A DNA stretch of 64,000 nt from Bogoriella caseilytica. GTDB taxonomy: Bacteria; Actinomycetota; Actinomycetes; Actinomycetales; Actinomycetaceae. Both the position numbers and the translations under genes were made by a program. The DNA lies in assembly GCF_003752405.1 (NCBI RefSeq), contig NZ_RKHK01000001.1:2294001-2358000 (forward strand), read 5' to 3'. Numbering within the stretch: position 1 is the stretch's first letter; each line of letters starts with the position of its first letter. The notes beneath the pieces were generated by a model. That model saw nothing but the letters and a program-made list of their open reading frames with translations, did no database searches and was not told where the DNA came from. This document shows positions 15,632 to 23,721 of this stretch, in pieces.

Positions 15632-17251
15632 ATGCCGGCTGATCGTCACCAGCTTTCCCCCGCAGCGCTGCTCACCCTTCCTGCCGTCACGCTTCTCGAC
15701 GCGCCCATCACGCCGCGCGAGCCGTGGCATGGTAACGACGCCATGATCGTGCCGGTCCGGCCGGCTCCGCAGGAGAAGTCCGGCCGCGTGGGCGAGTCCC
15801 GGCCAGTGTTGGCCGGCCAGGGTGCTGATGTGGCGGCCTTGTACGACATCGATCTCGTCGCCGAGGCTGAACGGGCCGACGGCAGCGCGGGCTCGCCCGG
15901 GTGGACCGCCACCGTTCGGCTCCCGCGCACGCTCCCGGATGCCTGGGAACCGGTCTGGGTGGATCTCCCCGGCACGATCGTGCTGGTTGGTATCGGGGCA
16001 GGCCGTCCCGAGCACTGGCGGCAGGCCGGCCTGGCAGCCTCGCGGGCCGTGGCAGGCCTGGAGACCGCGGCGCTGACCGCCGGTACCGATCTGGACGCCG
16101 ACGGGCTGCGCTCCCTCGCGGAGGGCTTCGCCCTGGGCGCCTACCGCCTCCCCCGGAACGCGCAGAGCCCGGCCAAGACCAAGCAGCCTGCCGAGAAGCT
16201 CACGGTCATCGGGAAGGTCGACGGGTCCGAGACCGCCGTGCGCCGCGCCCGCGCTGCAGCCCGCGCCACGTGGCTCGCCCGGCACCTGGCCGCCACGCCC
16301 TCGAACCTGAAGAACCCTGCCTGGATGGCCGAGCAGGCCAAGGCCCTCGTTGCTGCGGCCGGCTCGCGGCCGGGCGGCAAGCTCTCCGTGGAGGTTCACG
16401 ACGAGCGCTGGCTGGCCAAGCACGGTTTCGACGCCACGCTGGCAGTGGGGCAAGCCTCCGCGACCCCGCCGCGGCTGGTCACCGTCACCTGGCAGCCTCG
16501 TGCGGGATCCGCGCCGTCGGTGGCGCTGGTGGGGAAGGGCATCACCTTCGACACCGGTGGCCTCTCCCTCAAGCCCCCGCAGCCGATGATTCCCATGAAG
16601 ACCGACATGGCCGGCGCCGCCACGGCCTTGGCCACCGTGCTCGCAGCCGCCGAGCTCTCCCTGCCGGTCACGGTCACCGCGGTGCTGCCCCTGGCCGAGA
16701 ACGCCATCGGCGACTCCGCCTACCGGCCCGGTGACATCGTGACCGTCTTCGACGGCACCACCGTGGAGATCGGCAACACCGACGCCGAGGGGCGCATGGT
16801 GCTGGCAGACGCGATGAGCTGGGCGGCGGCCACCCTCGACCCGGATGAGATCATCGATATCGCCACCCTCACCGGTGCCGCGACTCTCGGTCTCGGTCGT
16901 CACCACGCGGCGCTGTACTCGCCCGCCGAGGACTTCGCCGAGGCACTGAGTGGAGCCGGCCGCGCCAGTGGAGAGCAGGCCTGGCACATGCCCCTGGTGG
17001 AGGACTACCGCTCCTCGCTGGATTCCTCGGTGGCTGACCTCTCGCACATCGCCACCTCCAATGTGGGAGCCGGCTCGATCACCGCAGCGCTGTTCCTGCA
17101 GCACTTCGCGGCCGGGCGCCGCTGGGCACACCTGGACATCGCCGGCGTGGGCCGCAACGGCAGTGGCTCGATGGAGCTCCCCGCCCAGGCCCCCACCGGC
17201 TTCGGCGCACGCCTGCTGTTGCGCTACCTCGAGGATCTCGCTCAGAGCTGA
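15632..17251 (+). CDS. pepA: Leucyl aminopeptidase (M17)
   Basis: 539 residues. A cytosolic hexameric two-metal aminopeptidase that removes N-terminal residues from peptides. The C-terminal catalytic domain holds KGITFDTGGLSLK (lysine and aspartate metal ligands), the conserved MKTDMAGAA and the diagnostic NTDAEGRMVLAD. The N-terminal domain (1-190) is more divergent and contains an alanine-rich helix. The ATG at 15632 starts one base after the DUF3117 stop; an internal ATG at 15743 is possible but would remove part of the N-domain. Confidence 0.94.
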   Translation: MPADRHQLSPAALLTLPAVTLLDAPITPREPWHGNDAMIVPVRPAPQEKSGRVGESRPVLAGQGADVAALYDIDLVAEAERADGSAGSPGWTATVRLPRTLPDAWEPVWVDLPGTIVLVGIGAGRPEHWRQAGLAASRAVAGLETAALTAGTDLDADGLRSLAEGFALGAYRLPRNAQSPAKTKQPAEKLTVIGKVDGSETAVRRARAAARATWLARHLAATPSNLKNPAWMAEQAKALVAAAGSRPGGKLSVEVHDERWLAKHGFDATLAVGQASATPPRLVTVTWQPRAGSAPSVALVGKGITFDTGGLSLKPPQPMIPMKTDMAGAATALATVLAAAELSLPVTVTAVLPLAENAIGDSAYRPGDIVTVFDGTTVEIGNTDAEGRMVLADAMSWAAATLDPDEIIDIATLTGAATLGLGRHHAALYSPAEDFAEALSGAGRASGEQAWHMPLVEDYRSSLDSSVADLSHIATSNVGAGSITAALFLQHFAAGRRWAHLDIAGVGRNGSGSMELPAQAPTGFGARLLLRYLEDLAQS

Positions 17252-17253
17252 GG

Positions 17254-17284
17254 CCACGCCGGGCCAGTCGCCGCACCGGCGTGG
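17254..17284 (+). terminator. Hairpin after pepA
   Basis: A perfect 9-base inverted repeat, CCACGCCGG (17254-17262) and CCGGCGTGG (17276-17284), with a 13-base loop begins 2 bases after the pepA stop. No T-run follows. Confidence 0.6.
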
Positions 17285-17346
17285 GACGTCGGGTGGCCGG
17301 CCCCGGGTCGTCCTTTCGGTCGACGCGGTGCCGCCAGGCGGCTCCC

Positions 17347-17352
17347 TACGAT
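17347..17352 (+). promoter_or_regulatory. Probable leaderless -10 box of the histidine kinase gene
   Basis: TACGAT lies 6 bases before the ATG at 17359, supporting that start rather than the longer frame beginning at 17281. Confidence 0.5.
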
Positions 17353-17358
17353 GGCGAG

Positions 17359-18663
17359 ATGGCAGGTGTCGTCGTCCGCACGTGGAACAGGGTCTGGAAG
17401 CTCGCCCTCGCGGCGATGATCGGGTTTTTCGCCGGCCTGGGGGTTTGGGGGATCGGGACCACCACCGCCTTCGAGGGCGATGTCCCGACGACCGCCTCCG
17501 GCGATCTCGCGCTGCAAGGGGAGAACGTGGCGCTCCTGGCCGTGATGCTCCTCGACGTCGTGCTGGGCGTGCTGGCCATGGTGCTCGTGGGATTCCGGCG
17601 CCGGGCTCCCCTGGCGATCGCGATCGCGCTCTGCCTGATCTCCGGGCTATCCGCCTGCTCCATCGGAGCCTTTCTTCTGGCCGTGACGTCGCTCGGCACA
17701 CGCCGCCGGATCAGGGAGCTGCTGGCCGCGCTCGGCGCGGTGACCCTCTCCGTGGCAGTGGTCGAGTTCGTGCTGCGCCACTGGCTGCCCTTCCCTGGTC
17801 AGGAGGACGCTCTGTTCCAGTCCTCGGTGACGGGCCTGCTCGCGGTCTGGATCTCGTTGGTCGTCAGCGTTGCCCTGCCCGGGCTCCTGGGATGGAGCAT
17901 CGGAGCACGCCGGGAGCTGGTGGAGAGCCTTCGCCGGGAGGCGGCGGCGGAGCGTGCCGGGCGAGAGTCCGCCGAGGCCCGGGCACGCAGCGAGGAACGG
18001 AACCGCATTGCCCGCGAGTTCCATGATGAACTCGGCCACCGGCTCTCGCTGATCGCGTTGCATGCCGGCGCGCTCGAGTACCGCGACGACCTCGATCTCG
18101 CCCGCACCCAGGAGGCTGCGGGAGCGATCCGGCGCAATGCACACGAAGCGCTGCACGAGGTTCGCTCCACCCTCCAGATCCTGCGATCCTCGGGCGAGAC
18201 CTCCACCACAGCCGGAAAGGCAGCCGCGCCCGAGCCGCAGCTCCGCGCGACGGGCTCGGCGGAGGAGGTCGAGCCCTCTCCCGATGTCGCCGAGCGCCTC
18301 GCTGAGCTGGCCGCGGAGGTCCGGCGCGCCGGATCCCCGGTCGAAGTGGTGGTGGAGGCAGACCTCGCTCAGCTCCCCGCCGGAACCGGGCGCCACACCT
18401 ACCGCGTGGTGCAGGAGGCGCTGACGAACGCGTTGCGGCACGCCCCGCGGCAACCGGTGCGCGTGAGCATCACCGGAGCACCGGGAGATCAGGTGACCGT
18501 CGTGGTCACCAACCCGACAGCGGTGGGCGCACGCCCCCACGACGGCGGCGCCGGAGTGGGTTTGATCGGGGCGGCCGAGCGCGTCCGGCTGGCGGGGGGA
18601 GACCTGAGCGTGAGCACCGGTGAGACATTCGTGGTGAGAGCATGGTTGCCATGGGCAGCGTGA
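17359..18663 (+). CDS. Two-component sensor histidine kinase (HisKA_3, NarL/DesK-type)
   Basis: 434 residues. The N-terminal half has about six hydrophobic segments (residues 12-30, 55-75, 80-100, 108-125, 135-155 and 165-185 approximately), so the sensor is membrane-embedded with no large outer domain. A short coiled linker leads to the HisKA_3 dimerisation box EERNRIAREFHDELGHRLS with the phospho-accepting histidine, and then to a HATPase domain (VVQEALTNALRHAP, GGAGVGLIGAAERV). It overlaps the response regulator gene by 13 bases. No ABC transporter or other target lies beside the pair, so the stimulus is unknown. Confidence 0.92.
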   Translation: MAGVVVRTWNRVWKLALAAMIGFFAGLGVWGIGTTTAFEGDVPTTASGDLALQGENVALLAVMLLDVVLGVLAMVLVGFRRRAPLAIAIALCLISGLSACSIGAFLLAVTSLGTRRRIRELLAALGAVTLSVAVVEFVLRHWLPFPGQEDALFQSSVTGLLAVWISLVVSVALPGLLGWSIGARRELVESLRREAAAERAGRESAEARARSEERNRIAREFHDELGHRLSLIALHAGALEYRDDLDLARTQEAAGAIRRNAHEALHEVRSTLQILRSSGETSTTAGKAAAPEPQLRATGSAEEVEPSPDVAERLAELAAEVRRAGSPVEVVVEADLAQLPAGTGRHTYRVVQEALTNALRHAPRQPVRVSITGAPGDQVTVVVTNPTAVGARPHDGGAGVGLIGAAERVRLAGGDLSVSTGETFVVRAWLPWAA

Positions 18664-19307
18664 GGGTGGTCCTCGTCGACGACGAGGCACTCATCCGGTC
18701 GGGGCTGCGGCTTCTGCTCGATGGCGCCGAAGGAATCGCGATCGTCGGAGAGGCCGGTGATGGCGCGACGGCACTCACGCAGGTCGCGGTGCACCGCCCC
18801 GATGTGGTGCTGCTCGACATCCGGATGCCAGGCATGGACGGCCTCACCTGCGCCGAGCGGCTCCTGGAGCGTGATCCGGCCCTCACGGTGCTGATCCTGA
18901 CCACCTTCGACGCCGATCAGACCGTGCTACGCGCCCTGGAGATTGGCGTGAGCGGGTTCTTGCTGAAGGACACTCCGCCGGCGGAACTGGTGGCCGCCGT
19001 GCTGCAGGGCGCCGCCGGGCGCCCCGTGCTCTCGCCGTCGGTCACCCGGCAGCTCATCCGGCAAGCCACGGCCGCGCAGCCCGGCGACCCGGAGGCGGAG
19101 GCCTTGCGCCGGCTCAGTGTGCTCACCGAACGGGAACGCGAGATCGCGCTGGCGGTGGCCGAGGGGCTGAGCAATCAGCAGATCGCCTCGAAGCTCTTCG
19201 TCAGCCTGGCCACCGTGAAGACGCACGTGGCGCGGGTCATGGCCAAACTGGAGGCGGAGAACCGGGTGCAGGTGGCGCTGTGCCTCTACCGGGCCGGCCT
19301 CGGCTAG
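18651..19307 (+). CDS. NarL/FixJ-family response regulator
   Basis: 218 residues from the ATG at 18651 (another ATG lies at 18642). The receiver domain has the acidic pair VDDEALIRSG, the phospho-acceptor aspartate in VVLLDIRMPGMDG and the switch lysine in FLLKDTPP. The C-terminal LuxR-type helix-turn-helix reads LTEREREIALAVAEGLSNQQ and ATVKTHVARVM. It is the cognate partner of the overlapping kinase. Its stop shares CTAG with the convergent O-methyltransferase gene. Confidence 0.94.
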   Translation: MGSVRVVLVDDEALIRSGLRLLLDGAEGIAIVGEAGDGATALTQVAVHRPDVVLLDIRMPGMDGLTCAERLLERDPALTVLILTTFDADQTVLRALEIGVSGFLLKDTPPAELVAAVLQGAAGRPVLSPSVTRQLIRQATAAQPGDPEAEALRRLSVLTEREREIALAVAEGLSNQQIASKLFVSLATVKTHVARVMAKLEAENRVQVALCLYRAGLG

Positions 19308-19936
19308 ACCCGCACACCCACCAGCAGGCCGTCACCGGCCGGGATCAGCGTGCTCACCAGGCGCTCGTCGGCGCGGATGGATTTGCCCACTTCGCGCATC
19401 GCCACGGTGTCCTCGTCGCGGCGGGCCGGGTCGGCCACCCGGTCGCGCCACAGGGCTGCGTGCACCGCCAGCACCCCGCCGGGGCGCAGGAGCTTGACGG
19501 CCTGGTCCAGGTCGTCCAGCGAGGAGTCCGGATCGCCGTCGAGGTGGACCAGGTCGTAGGCGCCGTCAGCCAAGCGGGGAAGCACCTCCCGGGCCCGGCC
19601 ACCGATCAGGCGCGTGCGGGCCGGCTTGAGGCCTGCCGCGGTGAAGGACTCCCGGGCGGCGCGCTGATGCTCCGGCTCGGCATCAATGGTGGTCAGCACT
19701 CCGTCGGTGCCCATGCCGGCCAGGAGCCAGAGGCCGGAGACGCCGGCGCCGGTGCCCACCTCGGCCACGGTGCGGGCCGAGACCATGCGCGCGATCGCCC
19801 GCAGGGCGGATCCCACTCCTGCGGAGACGGCAGGTACGCCCAGCTCACGGGCGCGTGAGCGCGCCGCGGCCGTGGCTTCGTCCTCGTGGGCGAACTCCTC
19901 GGCGTAGGCCCATGATTGGGACTTGGACGTAGTGAT
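19304..19936 (-). CDS. SAM-dependent O-methyltransferase, probable AUC start codon
   Basis: 210 residues. The fold and motifs are those of the class I catechol-type O-methyltransferases: [17 protein letters not shown] (SAM-binding motif I), [10 protein letters not shown], and [12 protein letters not shown]. The homologue in M. tuberculosis (Rv1220c) also sits divergently from sigE. Methyl acceptor unknown. The start is odd: a perfect AGGAGG (19942-19947) lies 5 bases before ATC (19936-19934), and no ATG, GTG or TTG occurs in frame near it. The nearest canonical option is GTG at 20047, which would add 37 Arg/Ala/Gly-rich residues reaching into the sigE leader. Confidence 0.88.
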   Translation of the reverse strand: MTTSKSQSWAYAEEFAHEDEATAAARSRARELGVPAVSAGVGSALRAIARMVSARTVAEVGTGAGVSGLWLLAGMGTDGVLTTIDAEPEHQRAARESFTAAGLKPARTRLIGGRAREVLPRLADGAYDLVHLDGDPDSSLDDLDQAVKLLRPGGVLAVHAALWRDRVADPARRDEDTVAMREVGKSIRADERLVSTLIPAGDGLLVGVRV

Positions 19937-19941
19937 GACGG

Positions 19942-19947
19942 CCTCCT
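19942..19947 (-). promoter_or_regulatory. Strong ribosome-binding site before a non-canonical start
   Basis: AGGAGG on the minus strand is placed 5 bases from ATC. This spacing decides the proposed AUC start of the O-methyltransferase. A -10-like CACAAT lies about 50 bases upstream (19986-19991, minus strand). Confidence 0.6.
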
Positions 19948-20101
19948 GAGCTGGTGGGCTGCTGGACCCGTGGATGATTGCCTCGATTGTGCCACCCTGA
20001 CGTGCGCCAGCTCGCAGGCCCGCGCCAGCACGCGCGCAGCCACGCACGTAGCATGGTGGAAAGCAGTCCGGATCCACCGGGCGAAACGAGGAGGGCCCAG
20101 A

Positions 20102-20698
20102 ATGGACGAAGGCTTGGGCGTGCTCGACTGGGAAGACATTGTCCGCGAGCACTCGCCGCGGGTGTACCGGCTGGCGTACCGCCTCACTGGCTCGGTCGCT
20201 GATGCCGAGGATCTCACCCAGGAAACCTTCGTCCGCGTCTTCCGCTCCCTGCACTCCTACCAGCCGGGGAACTTCGAAGGCTGGCTGCACCGGATTACCA
20301 CCAATCTGTTCCTCGACCAGGCTCGGCGCCGTTCCCGGCTGCGCTTCGACCCGCTAGGTGAAGCCGGTGAGCGTCTGCCCGCCGCGCACGACGCCCACGA
20401 GCCGGAGCGCGGCTTTGAGCACGGCAATCTCGATCTGGACATCCAGGCCGCACTCGCCGCGTTGCCGCCGAAGTACCGCGTGGCCGTGGTGCTCTGCGAC
20501 ATCGAAGGTCTGAGCTATGAGGAGATCGCGGCCACGGTGGGCGTCAAGCTCGGCACCGTCCGTTCCCGCATTCATCGCGCACGGGCACTGCTGCGCGAGC
20601 AGCTCGCGCATCGCCGTCCCGCTGCGGCGGGGGCACCCTCGGCACCGGCAGCAGGTGCTGTCGGCGGGCCTGGATCGACACGGGCGGAGGTGGGATGA
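20102..20698 (+). CDS. sigE: ECF RNA polymerase sigma factor, SigE type
   Basis: 198 residues. Region 2 is [29 protein letters not shown]-like (about residues 20-50, with the core-binding DAEDLTQE), followed by the [13 protein letters not shown] segment. Region 4 is [28 protein letters not shown] with the helix-turn-helix at about 135-165. The ATG follows GAGGAGGG (20088-20095) with 6 bases between. The tail of about 28 residues is Ala/Pro/Gly-rich. Co-translated with its anti-sigma factor (ATGA). The neighbourhood matches actinobacterial sigE, the envelope-stress sigma factor. Confidence 0.94.
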   Translation: MDEGLGVLDWEDIVREHSPRVYRLAYRLTGSVADAEDLTQETFVRVFRSLHSYQPGNFEGWLHRITTNLFLDQARRRSRLRFDPLGEAGERLPAAHDAHEPERGFEHGNLDLDIQAALAALPPKYRVAVVLCDIEGLSYEEIAATVGVKLGTVRSRIHRARALLREQLAHRRPAAAGAPSAPAAGAVGGPGSTRAEVG

Positions 20699-21615
20699 GC
20701 GCGCATCTGCATGAGGAGATCACCGCACTGGCCGATGGCCGCCTCGGACCTGAGGCCGCCGAGCGCGCGGCGGAGCACCTGGCGGTCTGCCCGCAATGCC
20801 GCGAGGCGCTCGCCGCCGAACGAGCGCTGCGTCGCACACTGACGGAGACCGGCGACCTCCCCCTTCCCCCCGATCTCACCCACCGCCTGATGGGCGTGGC
20901 TTCCCAGCCGATCCCGGCCCCGGAGGTGGGCCTGGGCAACGCGGTCGCCCGCACCTGGTCCGACCGGCCTAGCCGGCGCCGCCTGGTGGCGCGCAGCGGC
21001 GCGGCCATGGCCGGTGCGGCCAGCCTCATCGTGTTGCTCGTGGTGATCGGTACCGCATTCCAGCGCTCCGGTGACCCCGACACCTTGCTCAGCCAGAGCT
21101 CGGGAGCGAGCTTGTTGCCCGTGCAGTTCCCGACGCCGGAGTCCGGAGTGGCCGCGCTCGGCTTCCCCGCCGCCACCCAGACCCAGGCGGGCATCAGCTG
21201 GCTGGAACAGAACGACTGGCCCGCGCCCGACCGTCTCCCCGAGGGAGCCGAGCTGCGCGTGCTCGGCACCATCGTGGAGCAGGGTGAGGACGTGCTGCTC
21301 GCCGAGGTCACCCATCGGGGTCGGACGGCCACGTTGATCGCGCAGCGCGGCATCGTCGAGGAGTCCGAGCTGAGCCGCTACCCCGAGGTCGAGCTCGGCG
21401 ACGGCGTCGCGCATCAGCTGCCCGGGCCTGGCTTCACGCTGGTGCTGCAGTGCTCGCACACGGTGGTCGTGATCACCAGCACCGAGAACCGCAACCTCGT
21501 GGCGGAGATCGCCGAGGGCATGCCGGTGGAGCGCCCCCACGCCGTCACCGGGAAGCTGATCGAAGGGTGGCAGGCCTTGCTGCGCTGGACCGACCAGCTG
21601 GTGCAGAGCCGATGA
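20695..21615 (+). CDS. rseA: Membrane-anchored zinc-binding anti-sigma factor of SigE
   Basis: 306 residues. The N-terminal zinc-associated anti-sigma domain has the ligands H28, C32 and C35 (HLAVCPQC), which would clamp SigE. One membrane helix at about 103-121 ([20 protein letters not shown]) follows an Arg-rich stretch, leaving an extracytoplasmic domain of about 180 residues resembling nothing I recognise. The mycobacterial RseA is a much shorter soluble protein, so here stress may be sensed outside the membrane. The start overlaps sigE as ATGA and the stop overlaps htrA as ATGA. Confidence 0.88.
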   Translation: MSAHLHEEITALADGRLGPEAAERAAEHLAVCPQCREALAAERALRRTLTETGDLPLPPDLTHRLMGVASQPIPAPEVGLGNAVARTWSDRPSRRRLVARSGAAMAGAASLIVLLVVIGTAFQRSGDPDTLLSQSSGASLLPVQFPTPESGVAALGFPAATQTQAGISWLEQNDWPAPDRLPEGAELRVLGTIVEQGEDVLLAEVTHRGRTATLIAQRGIVEESELSRYPEVELGDGVAHQLPGPGFTLVLQCSHTVVVITSTENRNLVAEIAEGMPVERPHAVTGKLIEGWQALLRWTDQLVQSR

Positions 21616-23000
21616 GCGACCAGCCCACGGGTGGGCCACCGTCGTCCCCGCCGCCGTGGCTGACCTCCCGGCCCCGTCAGGACTACGCCGCCTCACCCAC
21701 GCCTGGCGGGTACGTGCTGCCCGGGGGAACGCCCAGTGGCGGCGAGCCGCAGGATGCCGGCACGGAACACAGCGGCCAGCCCGCGGCCGGAGCCGATTCC
21801 GGTGGCCAGCCGGCGGGCGCCGGTCGACTGCAACCGGCCCCGGCTGACCCCCACGCCCCTCCGCCACCAGGCGACTACCCGGCAGGATCCGCCCCGGTCA
21901 GTCACCGCGCTCCCGGTCGGCGGCGCAGCGTCTCCCTCGCGGTGGCGGTGCTGCTCATGGTGATCTGCCTGCTCGGCGGTCTGCTGCTGGGCGCGGGCGC
22001 GCAGCAGCTCATCCTCAGCCAGTCAGAGGCGGCGCAGAGCGAGACCTTGCCGTCCTCGAATCCGGGCGGGACGGCCGGATCGGTAGCAGACATCGCCGAG
22101 AGTTCGCTGGCCTCGACCGTGTACATCCAGGCACTGGGTGGCGGGGAAGGCGGCACCGGTACCGGGATGGTGCTGCGCGAGGACGGCTACATCGTGACCA
22201 ACCATCACGTGATCGCCCCGGCATCCGGTGGCGGCTCCATCGTGGTCACCTTCGCGGACGGCAGCCAGGAGCAGGCTGAGGTGGTCGGTTCCACGGTGGA
22301 CTACGACCTCGCCGTCCTGCGGGTTGAGGTGGACGGGCTCGAACCCTTGGCCCTGGCCGATTCCGATCTTGTGCAGGTGGGCGATCCCGTGGTGGCCGTG
22401 GGCGCACCACTGGGTCTGCAAGGCACCGTGACCTCAGGCATCATCTCCGCGCTCAACCGGCCCGTGCGGGCCGGTGGCGGCGATCAGACCACGTTCATCA
22501 ACGCGATCCAGACAGACGCCGCGATCAACCCCGGTAACTCCGGTGGCCCGCTGATCAATGCCGACGGCGAGGTCATCGGCATCAACACCGCGATTGCGCA
22601 CGGTGGCAATGCGGCGAGCGCCGGCAGTATCGGCCTGGGTTTTGCCATTCCCGCGAGCCAGGTGCGCCGGACCAGTGAGCAGATCATCGAGGACGGTCAC
22701 GCCACCTTCCCGGTCATCGGCGTCATGCTGGACCCCACCTACACCGGTGAGGGGGTGCAGGTGGTCACCGAGGAGTCCAAGGGCGGACCGCCGCTGGTAC
22801 CGGACGGTCCGGCGGAACGGGCCGGAATCGAGCCGGGAGACATCATCATCTCGATCGACCGCCGCCCGGTGACGGCACCGGACGAACTGATCGTGGCGAT
22901 TCGCGCCCGCGCCCCGGGTGATGAGGTCGTGCTCGGCGTGCGCTCCGGCTCAGGAATCGAGTACGTCACCGTCGTCCTGGACGAGCAGATCAGCGAGTAG
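21612..23000 (+). CDS. htrA: HtrA/DegP-like membrane-anchored serine protease with PDZ domain
   Basis: 462 residues. A Pro/Gly-rich cytoplasmic N-terminus of about 100 residues precedes one membrane helix (about 106-128). The trypsin-like domain has the triad H199 (NHHVI), D232 (DYDLAVL) and S310 (GNSGGP), and a C-terminal PDZ domain follows (about 375-455, GPAERAGIEPGDIIISID). It would degrade or refold damaged exported proteins outside the membrane. Co-translation with sigE and rseA suggests a role in the stress response and possibly in cleaving the anti-sigma factor. This sigE-rseA-htrA-tatB order is conserved in actinobacteria. Confidence 0.95.
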   Translation: MSDQPTGGPPSSPPPWLTSRPRQDYAASPTPGGYVLPGGTPSGGEPQDAGTEHSGQPAAGADSGGQPAGAGRLQPAPADPHAPPPPGDYPAGSAPVSHRAPGRRRSVSLAVAVLLMVICLLGGLLLGAGAQQLILSQSEAAQSETLPSSNPGGTAGSVADIAESSLASTVYIQALGGGEGGTGTGMVLREDGYIVTNHHVIAPASGGGSIVVTFADGSQEQAEVVGSTVDYDLAVLRVEVDGLEPLALADSDLVQVGDPVVAVGAPLGLQGTVTSGIISALNRPVRAGGGDQTTFINAIQTDAAINPGNSGGPLINADGEVIGINTAIAHGGNAASAGSIGLGFAIPASQVRRTSEQIIEDGHATFPVIGVMLDPTYTGEGVQVVTEESKGGPPLVPDGPAERAGIEPGDIIISIDRRPVTAPDELIVAIRARAPGDEVVLGVRSGSGIEYVTVVLDEQISE

Positions 23001-23060
23001 ACGGCCCTCCTCGGGGCCGAAGCGTCCGCTGACTGTCTCCGCCGCCCTCCCCGCAGGGCC

Positions 23061-23066
23061 TAGTCT
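23061..23066 (+). promoter_or_regulatory. Probable leaderless -10 box of tatB
   Basis: TAGTCT lies 6 bases before the GTG start at 23073. It suggests that tatB has its own promoter besides read-through from the sigE operon 72 bases upstream. Confidence 0.5.
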
Positions 23067-23072
23067 GTAGCT

Positions 23073-23639
23073 GTGTTCGGGATCAATGGGTCAGAGCTGC
23101 TGATCCTCATCGTGATTGCTCTCCTGGTGATCGGCCCGGAGAAGCTGCCCGAACTTGCCCAGCAGCTGGCCCGGGTCACCCGCGAGGTCAAGCAGATCGC
23201 TGTGGGCGCGCGCGAGAAGGTCCAGGAGGAGCTGGGCGAGGAGTACGAGGAACTCGCCAACTTCGATCCGCGCCAGTACGACCCGCGCCGCATCGTGCGC
23301 GAAGCGCTGGCTGACGAGCCGCGCCGGCCGTCGGCCGGGGCAGCAGCCCGCCGTGCCGCGCGGACCTCGGCTACGGAGTCAGGTACCGCCACCGGGGCGG
23401 CCGCGGGCTCAGGTTCGGCCGCGGGCTCAGGTTCGGCCGCGGGCGCTACCGGCGGTGCGAGTGCTGGCCGCGCAGCACGCGCGGCGGGAGCCGCCGCGGG
23501 CGGAACGGCAGCGAGTGCAGCATCGCGTCCAGCGCGGAACTCGAAGGGCTCGCCCACAGCCTCGAACCGGACCGCACCGGCGCGCCCGCGCCACGGCGAG
23601 GCGGGCTATGTCGTGCCCTTCGACGCCGAAGCGACCTGA
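23073..23639 (+). CDS. tatB: Sec-independent protein translocase subunit TatB
   Basis: 188 residues from a GTG. One N-terminal membrane helix (INGSELLILIVIALLVIGP) with the conserved glutamate and the GPEKLP hinge is followed by an amphipathic helix (residues 25-60) and a long disordered Ala/Gly/Ser/Arg tail. The long tail and the initial FGINGSE fit TatB rather than TatA. With TatC it forms the receptor for folded proteins carrying twin-arginine signals; tatC is not in this window. The tail contains an 18-base tandem DNA repeat. Confidence 0.9.
   Translation: MFGINGSELLILIVIALLVIGPEKLPELAQQLARVTREVKQIAVGAREKVQEELGEEYEELANFDPRQYDPRRIVREALADEPRRPSAGAAARRAARTSATESGTATGAAAGSGSAAGSGSAAGATGGASAGRAARAAGAAAGGTAASAASRPARNSKGSPTASNRTAPARPRHGEAGYVVPFDAEAT
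23401..23447 (+). repeat. 18-base tandem repeat inside tatB
   Basis: Two perfect copies of an 18-base unit (CCGCGGGCTCAGGTTCGG) at 23401-23418 and 23419-23436 and a partial third copy encode repeated SAAGSG in the disordered tail. Length variation between strains would be expected and would keep the frame. Confidence 0.85.
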
Positions 23640-23677
23640 GCCTGCGGCTGAGTCCAGCGCTCTGTAGACGAGCCCAG

Positions 23678-23720
23678 CGCCCACCCAAGCGAGCGCCCAG
23701 CGCTCGCCTGGTAGTGGGCG
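23678..23720. terminator. Bidirectional two-tier hairpin between tatB and mrp
   Basis: An outer stem CGCCCAC (23678-23684) / GTGGGCG (23714-23720) encloses an inner stem GCGAGCG (23689-23695) / CGCTCGC (23701-23707) with loop CCCAG. It lies between two convergent genes and can serve both. Confidence 0.75.
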
Positions 23721-23721
23721 T

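Noticed and set aside
15530-17701. A 723-codon open frame on the minus strand
   Set aside because: It covers pepA and the kinase 5' end in antisense; the protein is Arg/Gly-rich without motifs.
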